Below, piece after piece: positions 8,749 to 16,567 of a stretch of DNA of 64,000 nt. A program made the position numbers and the translations under genes. Each line of letters begins with the position of its first letter. Position 1 is the first letter of the stretch. This DNA is from an uncultured Eudoraea sp. (lineage in GTDB: Bacteria > Bacteroidota > Bacteroidia > Flavobacteriales > Flavobacteriaceae): assembly GCF_947490415.1 (NCBI RefSeq), contig NZ_CANLGX010000001.1:496001-560000 (forward strand), written 5' to 3'. Below the pieces are notes generated by a model, which had not been told where the DNA came from, made no database searches, and saw nothing but the letters and a program-made list of their open reading frames with translations.

Positions 8749-9213
8749 CTATATAATTAAGTTTTGCTTGGATTTTAGATTATTGGTTTCAATTTGGTAT
8801 GCAGTAATTATCTTGGGTATTTCAAGAATAGTATCCAGCATATCACTATCTATTTCATCTTCTTCCTGCTCAATTTTTAATAAATAATCAACATCCTTGT
8901 ATTCCGGTATTACGTGATAAACGGTAGAGGATGTTTCATTGCTAAAAAGATCATGAAATTCCAAATATTCCTCCTTAATACTGGTATTAACAATTAAAGT
9001 CCAATACCTTTCATTTAGTTTATCTTTCCATTCATAAATAGGAAAGGAGGTTTCATTCGATATATCAAGATCTGTCTTCGATCTTATTAAACTTATTTTA
9101 AGTGTCCTATTTAATGTATAGGCTAAAGCATAATCTTCCAAATCACTATGTAATGCAATGAGTACATAATTTTCTTCACAAAAATCATCAGAAAATTTAT
9201 GCATTGTGATCAT
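8749..9213 (-). CDS. IPExxxVDY family protein
   Basis: A 154-residue protein restricted to Bacteroidota and recognised by the signature IPEYKDVDY (about residues 102-110) that names the family. Its function is unknown. It has no signal peptide or membrane segment and is acidic, especially in the C-terminal half (KIEQEEDEIDSDMLD). It always seems to sit between rnc and pyk in this lineage, and here it has gaps of 30 and 4 nt to those genes. That suggests cotranscription but does not reveal the role. An internal ATG three codons in is an alternative start. Confidence 0.85.
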   Translation of the reverse strand: MITMHKFSDDFCEENYVLIALHSDLEDYALAYTLNRTLKISLIRSKTDLDISNETSFPIYEWKDKLNERYWTLIVNTSIKEEYLEFHDLFSNETSSTVYHVIPEYKDVDYLLKIEQEEDEIDSDMLDTILEIPKIITAYQIETNNLKSKQNLII

Positions 9214-9243
9214 TTCTTCGAGTAAACTGTAAATATAAGATTA

Positions 9244-9987
9244 TTATATCTGTATCTTCCCCATTTTATCCTGCAGCGCAAAAAATGCTCTTTTAGATGC
9301 TTTTTCTTCAGCTTTCTTTTTTGAAGTAGCCCTTGCCTTAGCCATTACTCTTTCATCTATTGAAAGTTTCACCGCAAAATGCTTTAGAGGATCTTTACCG
9401 GTATCCTCATATACCTTGTAATTGAATTCCTTTTTCTGCTTTTGGCACCATTCAATAACCAGGCTTTTATAACTAATTACTTGTCCTTCCAGCTGTTCAA
9501 TATCTACATACGGCTCTATTACCCGATCGTTAATGAACTTTTCGCAATATTTATAACCCCTGTCTAAATAAATTGCCCCTACCAGAGCTTCAAAAACATT
9601 TCCATGTATATTATCGCCAAAATGTGATTTGGGGATTCTACTTTCTACATATGATATAAGATTTAAATCTTTCCCCAATTCATTTAAATGTTTTCTGCTC
9701 ACTATTTTAGAGCGCATTTTAGTTAAGTACCCTTCATCCCCATTGGGAACTTCATTATATAAGTATCGGGAAATAATAGTCCCTAACATAGAATCGCCAA
9801 GAAATTCAAGTCTTTCATAATTCAATGGAAGGCCATTTTTATCTTTTTTATTAGCAGATCTATGAAGAAAGGCTTTTTTGTAAACACTTAGTTTTTTGGG
9901 TTTAAATCCTAATATCTTTGAAATCCCTAAAAAAAAATCCCCATCCTCTTTAGAATGGGAATTAAATATATTTGAAGGAAAGTTCAT
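9244..9987 (-). CDS. rnc: Ribonuclease III
   Basis: Endonuclease for double-stranded RNA that matures rRNA precursors and acts on structured mRNAs and antisense pairs. The 247-residue protein has the catalytic signature NYERLEFLGDSMLG (about 56-69), the second acidic cluster HGNVFEALVGAIYLD, and a C-terminal double-stranded RNA-binding domain ending in ATSKKKAEEKASKRAF. It lies 8 nt downstream of fabF. The sRNA-like array at 16.1 kb and the strong hairpins in this window are the kind of substrates this enzyme family acts on, though that link is inference. Confidence 0.96.
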   Translation of the reverse strand: MNFPSNIFNSHSKEDGDFFLGISKILGFKPKKLSVYKKAFLHRSANKKDKNGLPLNYERLEFLGDSMLGTIISRYLYNEVPNGDEGYLTKMRSKIVSRKHLNELGKDLNLISYVESRIPKSHFGDNIHGNVFEALVGAIYLDRGYKYCEKFINDRVIEPYVDIEQLEGQVISYKSLVIEWCQKQKKEFNYKVYEDTGKDPLKHFAVKLSIDERVMAKARATSKKKAEEKASKRAFFALQDKMGKIQI

Positions 9988-9995
9988 CTTGCTTT

Positions 9996-11246
9996 TTAGC
10001 TATATTTCTTGAATACCACACACGCATTGTGTCCGCCAAAACCAAAAGTGTTGCTCATTGCCACATTAACCTCCCTTTTCTGGGCTTTGTTAAGCGTTAA
10101 ATTTAACTTTGGGTCTATATTTTCGTCTACCACAGAATGATTTATAGTCGGTGGAACCAAGCTATACTTCATTGCTAAAATTGAAGCTATTGCTTCAATC
10201 GCACCAGCAGCACCCAATAAATGTCCTGTCATTGATTTAGTAGAATTAATATTTATATTCGGAGCATGATCACCAAAAACCTGGCTAATTGCTTTTAATT
10301 CAGCAACATCTCCCAACGGGGTAGCTGTTCCGTGTGTATTTATGGCATCAACATCTTCTGGTCTAAGATTCGCATCGCGTAAACAATTTTCCATTACCCT
10401 TACAACGCCAATACCTTCAGGATGTGGCGCGGTCATGTGATATGCGTCACTGGATAATCCTCCTCCAACTAATTCTGCATATATTTTGGCTCCTCTCGCT
10501 TTTGCATGTTCCAATTCCTCCAGAATTAATGCCCCGGCTCCTTCGCCAAGAACAAATCCATCTCTGGTTGCATCGAAGGGTCTAGAAGCTGTTCCCGGGC
10601 TATCGTTGCGGGTTGACAGAGCATGCATGGCATTAAAACCTCCCATCCCTGCAATCGCCACTGCTGCCTCGCTTCCTCCTGAGACAACAATATCACAATA
10701 ACCCAATCTTATATAATTTAATGCATCAATCATAGCGTTGGCAGAAGATGCACATGCTGAGACTGTGGTGTAGTTAGGTCCCATAAAACCGTGCTTAATT
10801 GAGATATTGCCCGGGGCAATGTCTGCAATCATTTTAGGAATAAAAAAAGGATTGAACCTTGGTGTTCCGTCTCCGGCAGCGAAATTTAATACCTCATTTT
10901 GAAAGGTTTCCAAGCCACCAATTCCAGCGCCCCAGATAACGCCTACTCTAAATTTATCTATTTTTTCTAAATCTAATCCTGAATCTATAATAGCTTCATC
11001 TGAAGAAATTAAGGCATATTGAGCAAACTTATCTAATTTCCGCGCCTCTTTTCTATCAAAGTAGTTTTGAGCATCAAAATTTTTTAACTCGCAGGCAAAT
11101 TTAGTTTTGAATTTTTCAGTATCGAAATAGGTAATAGGTGCCGATCCGCTTTTGCCTTCCTTTAAGCCTTGCCAGTATTGTTCAATGTTATTGCCAATAG
11201 GTGTTAAGGCACCAAGTCCAGTAACCACAACTCTTTTTAATTGCAT
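9996..11246 (-). CDS. fabF: 3-oxoacyl-ACP synthase II (beta-ketoacyl-ACP synthase)
   Basis: Elongating condensing enzyme of fatty acid synthesis; it joins malonyl-ACP to acyl-ACP. The 416 residues include the active-site cysteine in TVSACASSANAM and the two histidines in INTHGTATPLGD and KSMTGHLLGAAGA. GFGGHNACVVF forms the C terminus. It follows acpP, but an intrinsic terminator lies in the 110-bp gap, so fabF is expressed either by read-through or from its own promoter. A 7-of-8 match, TAAAATTG, lies on the minus strand just before the start. Confidence 0.96.
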   Translation of the reverse strand: MQLKRVVVTGLGALTPIGNNIEQYWQGLKEGKSGSAPITYFDTEKFKTKFACELKNFDAQNYFDRKEARKLDKFAQYALISSDEAIIDSGLDLEKIDKFRVGVIWGAGIGGLETFQNEVLNFAAGDGTPRFNPFFIPKMIADIAPGNISIKHGFMGPNYTTVSACASSANAMIDALNYIRLGYCDIVVSGGSEAAVAIAGMGGFNAMHALSTRNDSPGTASRPFDATRDGFVLGEGAGALILEELEHAKARGAKIYAELVGGGLSSDAYHMTAPHPEGIGVVRVMENCLRDANLRPEDVDAINTHGTATPLGDVAELKAISQVFGDHAPNININSTKSMTGHLLGAAGAIEAIASILAMKYSLVPPTINHSVVDENIDPKLNLTLNKAQKREVNVAMSNTFGFGGHNACVVFKKYS

Positions 11247-11287
11247 TTAACCCAATTTTAAATTGATGTCTAACCCAAGCGTAAATT

Positions 11288-11329
11288 AAAAAAAATTATC
11301 CATGCAGCACGATTACCGCATGGATAATT
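11288..11329 (-). terminator. Intrinsic terminator/attenuator between acpP and fabF
   Basis: Read on the minus strand, AATTATCCATGC (11329-11318) pairs perfectly over 12 bp with GCATGGATAATT (11305-11294) around a 12-nt loop and runs into eight T residues (11295-11288). It ends about 42 nt before the fabF start. This should release most acpP transcripts and let a minority read through. Confidence 0.82.
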
Positions 11330-11356
11330 ATAAATCTTTATCAAGAAATCATAAAT

Positions 11357-11590
11357 TTATTTGGCTTCTTCTATATAACTAATAGCTTGGCCAACTGTTG
11401 CGATATTTTCTGCTTGATCGTCAGGGATTTGAATATCAAATTCCTTTTCAAATTCCATTATCAACTCAACAGTATCCAATGAATCTGCCCCTAAGTCGTT
11501 GGTAAAGCTAGCTTCGGCTACAACTTCATTCTCATCAACTCCTAATTTATCAACGATGATAGCTTTTACTCTTGATGCAATGTCTGACAT
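11357..11590 (-). CDS. acpP: Acyl carrier protein
   Basis: A small, strongly acidic 77-residue carrier that holds growing acyl chains on a 4'-phosphopantetheine arm. The attachment serine is in [10 protein letters not shown], inside the standard DSL motif. It is the first gene of the acpP-fabF-rnc-IPExxxVDY-pyk cluster, with a -7 promoter box upstream and a perfect intrinsic terminator just downstream. It is therefore probably made mainly as its own short, abundant transcript, which fits the high level of ACP needed by the cell. Confidence 0.97.
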   Translation of the reverse strand: MSDIASRVKAIIVDKLGVDENEVVAEASFTNDLGADSLDTVELIMEFEKEFDIQIPDDQAENIATVGQAISYIEEAK

Positions 11591-11623
11591 AATAATTTTG
11601 GTTTTAAAAATTTAAATCGATGG

Positions 11624-11631
11624 CAAAAATA
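11624..11631 (-). promoter_or_regulatory. -7 box of acpP
   Basis: TATTTTTG on the minus strand matches TAnnTTTG perfectly, 33 nt before the acpP start. I see no TTG at the -33 position, so this rests on the single box. Confidence 0.5.
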
Positions 11632-11843
11632 AAAAACTTATGGTGTAATAACACTATTTGACGTAAAAATGTATCGTAATTTAAGAAATTTAAACTCAAG
11701 AATATTAGTTTGATCACAAATTTTCTGTCTACAAAATGCCTAAAATCAATAAAACGTATGCTTTTTTCTATTTAAGAAGTAGCCAATTCCGGGCAGTGAC
11801 GTATCTTATCTTCAATAAACTTAGGACTTAATTTCAAAAAGAA

Positions 11844-11851
11844 TAATTTTG
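11844..11851 (+). promoter_or_regulatory. -7 box of purN, implying a leaderless or nearly leaderless mRNA
   Basis: TAATTTTG matches TAnnTTTG perfectly and ends 5 nt before the purN ATG. In the sRNA array the same box sits 5 nt before the conserved RNA core, so the purN transcript may begin at or next to its start codon. Confidence 0.45.
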
Positions 11852-11856
11852 TCTAA

Positions 11857-12426
11857 ATGAAACGAATAGTTCTTTTTGCTTCAGGCTCGGGTTCAAATGT
11901 TGAAAACATTATTCAATATTTTTCTGATAATACACAAGTTGAAATAGTCGCTGTCCTAACAAACAGAAAAGACGCCAAAGTTTTAGACAGGTGCGCGCGA
12001 CTTAATATTAGTGCTTTATATTTTAACAGGCACGCCTTTGTGGAATCTAACTTAATTTCAGATTTTTTAAATAATCTCAATCTCGATTTAATTGTCCTCG
12101 CTGGTTTCCTATGGCGAATTCCAAAAAGATTAATTGATTATTTTCCAGATAGAATTATAAATATTCATCCTGCGTTACTACCAAAATACGGAGGAAAAGG
12201 AATGTATGGAATGAAGGTTCACGAGGCTGTAAAAGAGAATTCAGAACCCGAAACAGGAATTACTATACATTATGTTAATGAGCATTATGATGAAGGGGCC
12301 ATTATCATGCAGGTAAGAACATTTGTAGATGCCGGGGATACCCCAGAAATTATAGCACAAAAAGTACATGAACTGGAATATGAGCATTTTCCAAGGGTAA
12401 TCGAAGAACTGTTATTTAAGGGGTAA
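11857..12426 (+). CDS. purN: Phosphoribosylglycinamide formyltransferase
   Basis: Third step of purine synthesis: transfers a formyl group from 10-formyltetrahydrofolate to glycinamide ribonucleotide. The 189 residues start with FASGSGSNVENII, which binds the phosphate. They carry the catalytic INIHPALLPKYGGKGMYG with its Asn and His, and GITIHYVNEHYDEGAIIMQ with the closing acidic residue. The stop overlaps the rnhA start by one base (TAATG), so the two are translationally coupled. The PfkB and PurF-like genes further down extend a ribose-phosphate/purine neighbourhood. Confidence 0.95.
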   Translation: MKRIVLFASGSGSNVENIIQYFSDNTQVEIVAVLTNRKDAKVLDRCARLNISALYFNRHAFVESNLISDFLNNLNLDLIVLAGFLWRIPKRLIDYFPDRIINIHPALLPKYGGKGMYGMKVHEAVKENSEPETGITIHYVNEHYDEGAIIMQVRTFVDAGDTPEIIAQKVHELEYEHFPRVIEELLFKG

Positions 12427-13061
12427 TGGCAAAAAAGGACAAATTTTATGTGGTTTGGAAAGGCAAAAGACCCGGGATATATGAAAGTTGGGATGATTGC
12501 AAAGCTGCAATATCTGGTGCAAAAGGAGCCCAATATATGTCATTCCCCAGTTTTGAAATAGCCAAAAAAGCCTATAACAGTAATTACGATGCTTATAAAG
12601 GAAAGAAAAAAAACAGCCCTCAGCTTTCCCCTCAGGATCTTCTTAAAATAGGAGAACCAAATTATCATTCTATTTCTGTGGATGCGGCATCCAGTGGAAA
12701 TCCAGGAATAATGGAATACCAGGGTGTTGATACCAAGACAGGGAAAAGACTATTTAAACAAGGCCCCTTCCAAGAAGGCACCAACAATATAGGTGAGTTT
12801 CTTGCGATAGTTCACGGATTGGCTTTTTTAAAGCAGAAAAATAGCGATCGTGTTATTTATACAGATTCCAGGACTGCTATGAGCTGGGTGAGGAAAAAAA
12901 GCTGTAATACCAAGCTTTTGGAGAACAAAAAAAACAAAGCCTTATTCGATCTCATCCGAAGGGCGGTTGAATGGTTAAAAAATAATTCATATAACACCCC
13001 GATTGTCAAATGGGAAACAAAGGCATGGGGAGAAATCCCTGCAGATTTTGGTCGAAAATAA
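12426..13061 (+). CDS. rnhA: Ribonuclease H (viroplasmin plus RNase HI domains)
   Basis: Degrades the RNA strand of RNA-DNA hybrids. The 211-residue protein has an N-terminal hybrid-binding viroplasmin domain (FYVVWKGKRPGIYESWDDC, about 6-25, and the YMSFPSFEIAKKAY strand), a linker, then an RNase HI domain. All four catalytic acids are visible: Asp in SVDAASSGNPG, Glu in NNIGEFLAIV, Asp in IYTDSRTAM and Asp in IPADFGRK. It overlaps purN by 1 nt. The C terminus ends right after the last catalytic residue, as is usual for this shorter Bacteroidota form. Confidence 0.93.
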   Translation: MAKKDKFYVVWKGKRPGIYESWDDCKAAISGAKGAQYMSFPSFEIAKKAYNSNYDAYKGKKKNSPQLSPQDLLKIGEPNYHSISVDAASSGNPGIMEYQGVDTKTGKRLFKQGPFQEGTNNIGEFLAIVHGLAFLKQKNSDRVIYTDSRTAMSWVRKKSCNTKLLENKKNKALFDLIRRAVEWLKNNSYNTPIVKWETKAWGEIPADFGRK

Positions 13062-13092
13062 TTATGCCCTTTTTAGTTTTTAATTACGATTA

Positions 13093-13118
13093 TTTGGGAT
13101 TTCAAAAGTGTATATTTG
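13093..13118 (+). promoter_or_regulatory. Promoter of the PfkB kinase gene
   Basis: TATATTTG at 13111-13118 matches TAnnTTTG, with a TTTG at 13093-13096 upstream. The spacing of 14 nt is shorter than the usual 17-23. The TTG inside the -7 box (13116) opens the longest reading frame, so it should not be taken as the start codon. Confidence 0.55.
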
Positions 13119-13142
13119 CAGCGTATTTCAAAAAAAATATCT

Positions 13143-14069
13143 ATGGGAAAACTTTTAATTGTTGGTACTGTTGCCTTCGATGCTATTGAAACCCCTTTTG
13201 GCAAAACCGATAAAATTCTTGGAGGAGCTGCCACATTTATTGGTCTGGCAGCTTCGCAATTTGATGTAGATGCAGCGATTATCTCTGTAGTAGGCGATGA
13301 TTTGCCTTATGAATATCTACAATTTCTGGCAGATAAAAATATTGATATTTCCGCTATAGAAATTGTAAAAGGGGGTAAGACCTTTTTTTGGAGTGGTAAA
13401 TATCGTAACGATCTCAACACCAGGGATACAATTAGTACAGAACTGAATGTACTGGCAGATTTTAATCCAGTTGTGCCCGAAAACTATAAAAATTCAGAGG
13501 TGGTTATGTTGGGGAATTTACATCCCAGCATCCAAATGAGCGTTATCAATCAAATGGAGAAAAGACCAAAGTTAATTGTCCTAGATACTATGAACTATTG
13601 GATGAATAATACTTCGGAAGAATTAAAAGAGGTCATAAAACATACAGATATTATTACCATAAATGATGAAGAAGCAAGACAACTAACTAATGAATATTCT
13701 TTAGTAAAAGCTGCAGCCCAAATTCATACTATGGGACCGAAATATGTAGTCATAAAGAAAGGGGAGCATGGTGCTTTACTTTTCCATAATGATAATATAT
13801 TCTTTGCCCCAGCTCTTCCTTTAGAAGAAGTTTTTGATCCTACCGGCGCAGGTGATACTTTTGCAGGAGGTTTTGTAGGTTATCTGTCAGAGACACAAAA
13901 CGAATCATTCAACAATTTAAAGAATGCTGTTATCCATGGATCCAATCTCGCTTCATTTTGCGTAGAACGTTTTGGAACAGAAAGAATGGCAAATTTAAAA
14001 AAAGAAGACGTGGAGAGAAGGTTACATCAATTCAGGGAATTGACACAATTTGATATTGAATTACAATAA
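13143..14069 (+). CDS. PfkB-family sugar/nucleoside kinase
   Basis: A 308-residue ribokinase-fold kinase. Signatures are the N-terminal GTVAFDAIETPFGKTDKILGGAA substrate-lid region (seen from about residue 7) and the C-terminal DPTGAGDTFAGGFVGYL motif with the catalytic Asp and anion hole. The substrate cannot be read from sequence; ribose, adenosine and fructose are family options. Lying just before a PRPP-using PurF-like protein hints at ribose or nucleoside salvage. I start at ATG 13143 because the upstream TTG at 13116 belongs to the -7 promoter box. A terminator follows the stop. Confidence 0.88.
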   Translation: MGKLLIVGTVAFDAIETPFGKTDKILGGAATFIGLAASQFDVDAAIISVVGDDLPYEYLQFLADKNIDISAIEIVKGGKTFFWSGKYRNDLNTRDTISTELNVLADFNPVVPENYKNSEVVMLGNLHPSIQMSVINQMEKRPKLIVLDTMNYWMNNTSEELKEVIKHTDIITINDEEARQLTNEYSLVKAAAQIHTMGPKYVVIKKGEHGALLFHNDNIFFAPALPLEEVFDPTGAGDTFAGGFVGYLSETQNESFNNLKNAVIHGSNLASFCVERFGTERMANLKKEDVERRLHQFRELTQFDIELQ

Positions 14070-14077
14070 TAAAACAC

Positions 14078-14102
14078 GCCTCGAATTAACGGGGCTTTTT
14101 TA
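14078..14102 (+). terminator. Intrinsic terminator of the PfkB gene
   Basis: GCCTCG and CGGGGC pair (one U.G) around AATTAA and are followed by a T-rich tract. It sits between the PfkB stop and the PurF-like start. Confidence 0.7.
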
Positions 14103-14115
14103 ATTCATTTAAATA

Positions 14116-16014
14116 ATGAGTGACGCCATTAAACACGAATGTGGAATATCTTTAATAAGGCTATTAAAACCTTTAGATTATTATAAGGAAAAGTACGGCA
14201 CTATTTTTTATGGTGTAAACAAGATGTATTTAATGATGGAAAAACAGCACAATCGCGGTCAGGACGGTGCAGGTTTTGCCAGTATTAAATTAGACATGGC
14301 TGCCGGAGAGCGCTATATGAGCAGAGTGCGTTCTGTAGAAACACAACCAATACAAGATATTTTTGCGCAGATTAATGACCGTATTAATACTGCTTTAAAA
14401 GAAAACCCTGAATATATAGACAATACAGATTTACAAAAAAAGAATATCCCATATATTGGTGAAGTACTCCTGGGGCATGTTCGATATGGGACTTTTGGAA
14501 AGAACAGTATTGAAAATGTACATCCTTTCCTTAGGCAAAATAACTGGATGCATAGAAATCTTATTGTTGCCGGTAATTTTAATATGACCAATGTTGATGA
14601 ACTCTTTGATAATTTGATACAACTGGGCCAGCATCCTAAGGAAATGGCAGATACCGTTACGGTCATGGAAAAAATAGGGCATTTTCTTGATGATGCCGTA
14701 GCAAAACTATACCGGCAAATTAAAAAGGAGGGCTATAATAAGATGGAGGCATCACCTTTGATTGCCGAAAGATTAAAAGTTTCCAAAATACTCAAAAAAG
14801 CTTCAAAGAATTGGGATGGTGGTTATGCAATGGCCGGGATGTTCGGGCATGGAGATGCCTTTGTGCTAAGAGACCCTTCAGGAATAAGACCTGCCTATTA
14901 CTTTAAAAATGACGAGGTAGTTGTAGTAGCTTCCGAAAGACCTGCTATTCAAACAGTTTTTAATGTCGGGTATGACGATATCAAAGAACTTGACCCCGGC
15001 AACGCATTAATTATTAAGAAAAATGGAACGGTAAGCGCTACTGAAATTTTAGAGCCAAAAGAAAGAAAAGCCTGCTCATTTGAACGAATATATTTTTCCA
15101 GGGGCAGCGATAAGGAAATATATCAGGAGCGCAAAGAATTGGGTAAGTTAATTTTCCCGCAAATATTGACTGCTATTGATGAAGATATTAGAAATACGGT
15201 TTTTTCTTATATCCCCAATACCGCAGAGACTTCTTATTTAGGAATGATCAAAGAAGCGCAGAATTATTTGAATAAGAAAAAAGAAGAACAGATCCTTAAA
15301 TTAGGACCCGGCATAACAAGAGTGCAACTAAATGAAATTTTAGATGTTCGCCCCAGAATTGAAAAAGTAGCCATAAAGGATGCAAAATTAAGAACGTTTA
15401 TTACACAGGATAGCAGCAGGGATGATCTCGTTGCACACGTTTATGATATTTCTTATGGCTCTGTAAACAAAAATGACAACCTTGTTATTATAGATGATAG
15501 TATTGTTAGGGGTACTACATTAAAGAAAAGTATTTTAAGGATTTTGGACAGGCTATCACCTAAGAAAATAATAGTTGTTTCCTCCGCACCGCAAATTCGC
15601 TATCCCGATTGCTATGGCATAGATATGGCTAAACTGGAAGATTTTATAGCTTTCAAAGCTGCGCTTGAATTGCATAAGGAGCAGAATTCAATGCAGAAAG
15701 TAGAAGAGATATATCATAAATGTGTTCAACAAATTCGCACCGCTGATAAAGATGTCGTTAATTATGTAAAAGATTTCTATCAGCCGTTTACCGCTGATCA
15801 AATATCGAAGAAAATTGGTGAGCTACTGAGCCCGGCAGACATTAAAGCTGAAGTGCAGATCATTTATCAAACTATTGAAAGTTTACATCAGGCCTGCCCA
15901 AAAAACCTGGGCGATTGGTATTTTACAGGTGATTATCCCACTCCCGGTGGAAACAGGGTTGTAAACAGGGCCTTTATAAACTTTTATGAGGGCAAAAACG
16001 AAAGGGCATATTAA
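14116..16014 (+). CDS. Long PurF-like amidophosphoribosyltransferase family protein
   Basis: A 632-residue class II glutamine amidotransferase fused to a phosphoribosyltransferase. Its N terminus, SDAIKHECGISLI, places a Cys9 where PurF has its processed catalytic cysteine. GHVRYGTFG and AGNFNMTN continue the glutaminase site. The PRPP loop is canonical (LVIIDDSIVRGTT). It is well over 100 residues longer than standard PurF (about 470-500), with extra C-terminal sequence and an insertion after HVRYGTFG. Bacteroidota often carry this form besides a normal PurF, so I do not assign purF. It could make phosphoribosylamine or a related product. A strong hairpin follows the stop. Confidence 0.82.
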   Translation: MSDAIKHECGISLIRLLKPLDYYKEKYGTIFYGVNKMYLMMEKQHNRGQDGAGFASIKLDMAAGERYMSRVRSVETQPIQDIFAQINDRINTALKENPEYIDNTDLQKKNIPYIGEVLLGHVRYGTFGKNSIENVHPFLRQNNWMHRNLIVAGNFNMTNVDELFDNLIQLGQHPKEMADTVTVMEKIGHFLDDAVAKLYRQIKKEGYNKMEASPLIAERLKVSKILKKASKNWDGGYAMAGMFGHGDAFVLRDPSGIRPAYYFKNDEVVVVASERPAIQTVFNVGYDDIKELDPGNALIIKKNGTVSATEILEPKERKACSFERIYFSRGSDKEIYQERKELGKLIFPQILTAIDEDIRNTVFSYIPNTAETSYLGMIKEAQNYLNKKKEEQILKLGPGITRVQLNEILDVRPRIEKVAIKDAKLRTFITQDSSRDDLVAHVYDISYGSVNKNDNLVIIDDSIVRGTTLKKSILRILDRLSPKKIIVVSSAPQIRYPDCYGIDMAKLEDFIAFKAALELHKEQNSMQKVEEIYHKCVQQIRTADKDVVNYVKDFYQPFTADQISKKIGELLSPADIKAEVQIIYQTIESLHQACPKNLGDWYFTGDYPTPGGNRVVNRAFINFYEGKNERAY

Positions 16015-16020
16015 CATTTT

Positions 16021-16058
16021 TATCGATGAAATGCACAATTTTGTGCGTTTCATCGATA
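16021..16058 (+). other. 18-bp hairpin after the PurF-like gene
   Basis: TATCGATGAAATGCACAA (16021-16038) pairs along its whole length (one U.G) with the arm at 16041-16058, leaving only TT between. No T-run follows on the plus strand, although TTTTTA precedes it. It may protect or process the mRNA end, or terminate weakly. It also marks the border of the sRNA locus. Confidence 0.6.
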
Positions 16059-16105
16059 ATATGTGCTATTTATCGGCTTTTTAGCTGCAGCGAACTAAAG
16101 GCGGT

Positions 16106-16113
16106 TACTTTAG
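16106..16113 (+). promoter_or_regulatory. -7 box of sRNA unit 1
   Basis: TACTTTAG (TAnnTTTG with one mismatch) ends exactly 5 nt before the core CCATAG. The same 5-nt distance occurs in all four units, which supports its reality. Confidence 0.6.
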
Positions 16114-16118
16114 ACCTG

Positions 16119-16189
16119 CCATAGCATAAGTAGGTTAAGTTCATGGTAAGATTTGGGGCAAAAAAGGTGGAGACTTCTCCACCTTTTTT
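16119..16189 (+). ncRNA. Tandem sRNA unit 1
   Basis: A predicted RNA of about 71 nt. The 40-nt core (16119-16158) consists of CCAT, the 20-nt segment AGCATAAGTAGGTTAAGTTC, ATGG, then TAAGATTTGGGG. CCAT and ATGG can form a short stem (5 bp counting a G.U) that displays the 20-nt segment as a loop. The terminator stem GGTGGAG-ACTT-CTCCACC, extended by A-T pairs, ends in six T residues. The core is identical to units 2 and 3, while the flanking DNA differs. I infer a trans-acting regulatory RNA; no function is known to me. Confidence 0.78.
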
Positions 16190-16274
16190 ATTTATAATTA
16201 ATTTTGATTTTATTTTTCCACACATTTAATACGACTTTTCTTCACCTATTATAGTATAATAGCCAGTCAAAGGT

Positions 16275-16346
16275 ATTTCAACCAATTAAAAAGAAGTTTA
16301 GCCAAAATTTTAAGGGACTCCAATGCATTAGCATACATTTGGTGGA
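16275..16346 (+). promoter_or_regulatory. Upstream control block of sRNA unit 2
   Basis: The -7 box TACATTTG (16334-16341, perfect) ends 5 nt before the core. From ATTTCAACC at 16275 to the core, the sequence is nearly identical to the block before unit 3. A CCAAAATTT element at 16302-16310 also occurs before unit 4 at almost the same distance from the box (22 versus 23 nt). Confidence 0.65.
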
Positions 16347-16414
16347 CCATAGCATAAGTAGGTTAAGTTCATGGTAAGATTTGGGGAAAAAGGCAGGTGA
16401 AAACCTGCCTTTTT
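16347..16414 (+). ncRNA. Tandem sRNA unit 2
   Basis: A predicted RNA of about 68 nt with the same 40-nt core as unit 1 (16347-16386), preceded by A so that ACCAT can pair with ATGGT. The terminator stem differs from unit 1: GGCAGGT pairs with ACCTGCC around a GAAA tetraloop and runs into five T residues. A perfect -7 box lies 5 nt upstream. The invariant core between changed flanks is the main evidence that the core is the working part. Confidence 0.82.
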
Positions 16415-16494
16415 ATATTATATGCCCTCTCCAAATACCTCCTTTCACATATAATTCAATTTTACACCTTTTATAATAAAATATCAGGTAGCGC

Positions 16495-16567
16495 ATTTCA
16501 ACCGATTAAAAAGAAGTTTAGCCAAAATTTTAAGGGACTCCAATACTATTAGTTTACATTTGGAGGA
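16495..16567 (+). promoter_or_regulatory. Upstream control block of sRNA unit 3
   Basis: TACATTTG at 16555-16562 lies 5 nt before the core. The preceding 60 nt duplicate the block before unit 2 apart from a few substitutions and a 1-nt insertion after CTCCAAT. Confidence 0.65.

Noticed and set aside
13116-13142. TTG start for the PfkB kinase
   Set aside because: The TTG is part of the TATATTTG promoter box; the conserved N terminus starts at 13143.
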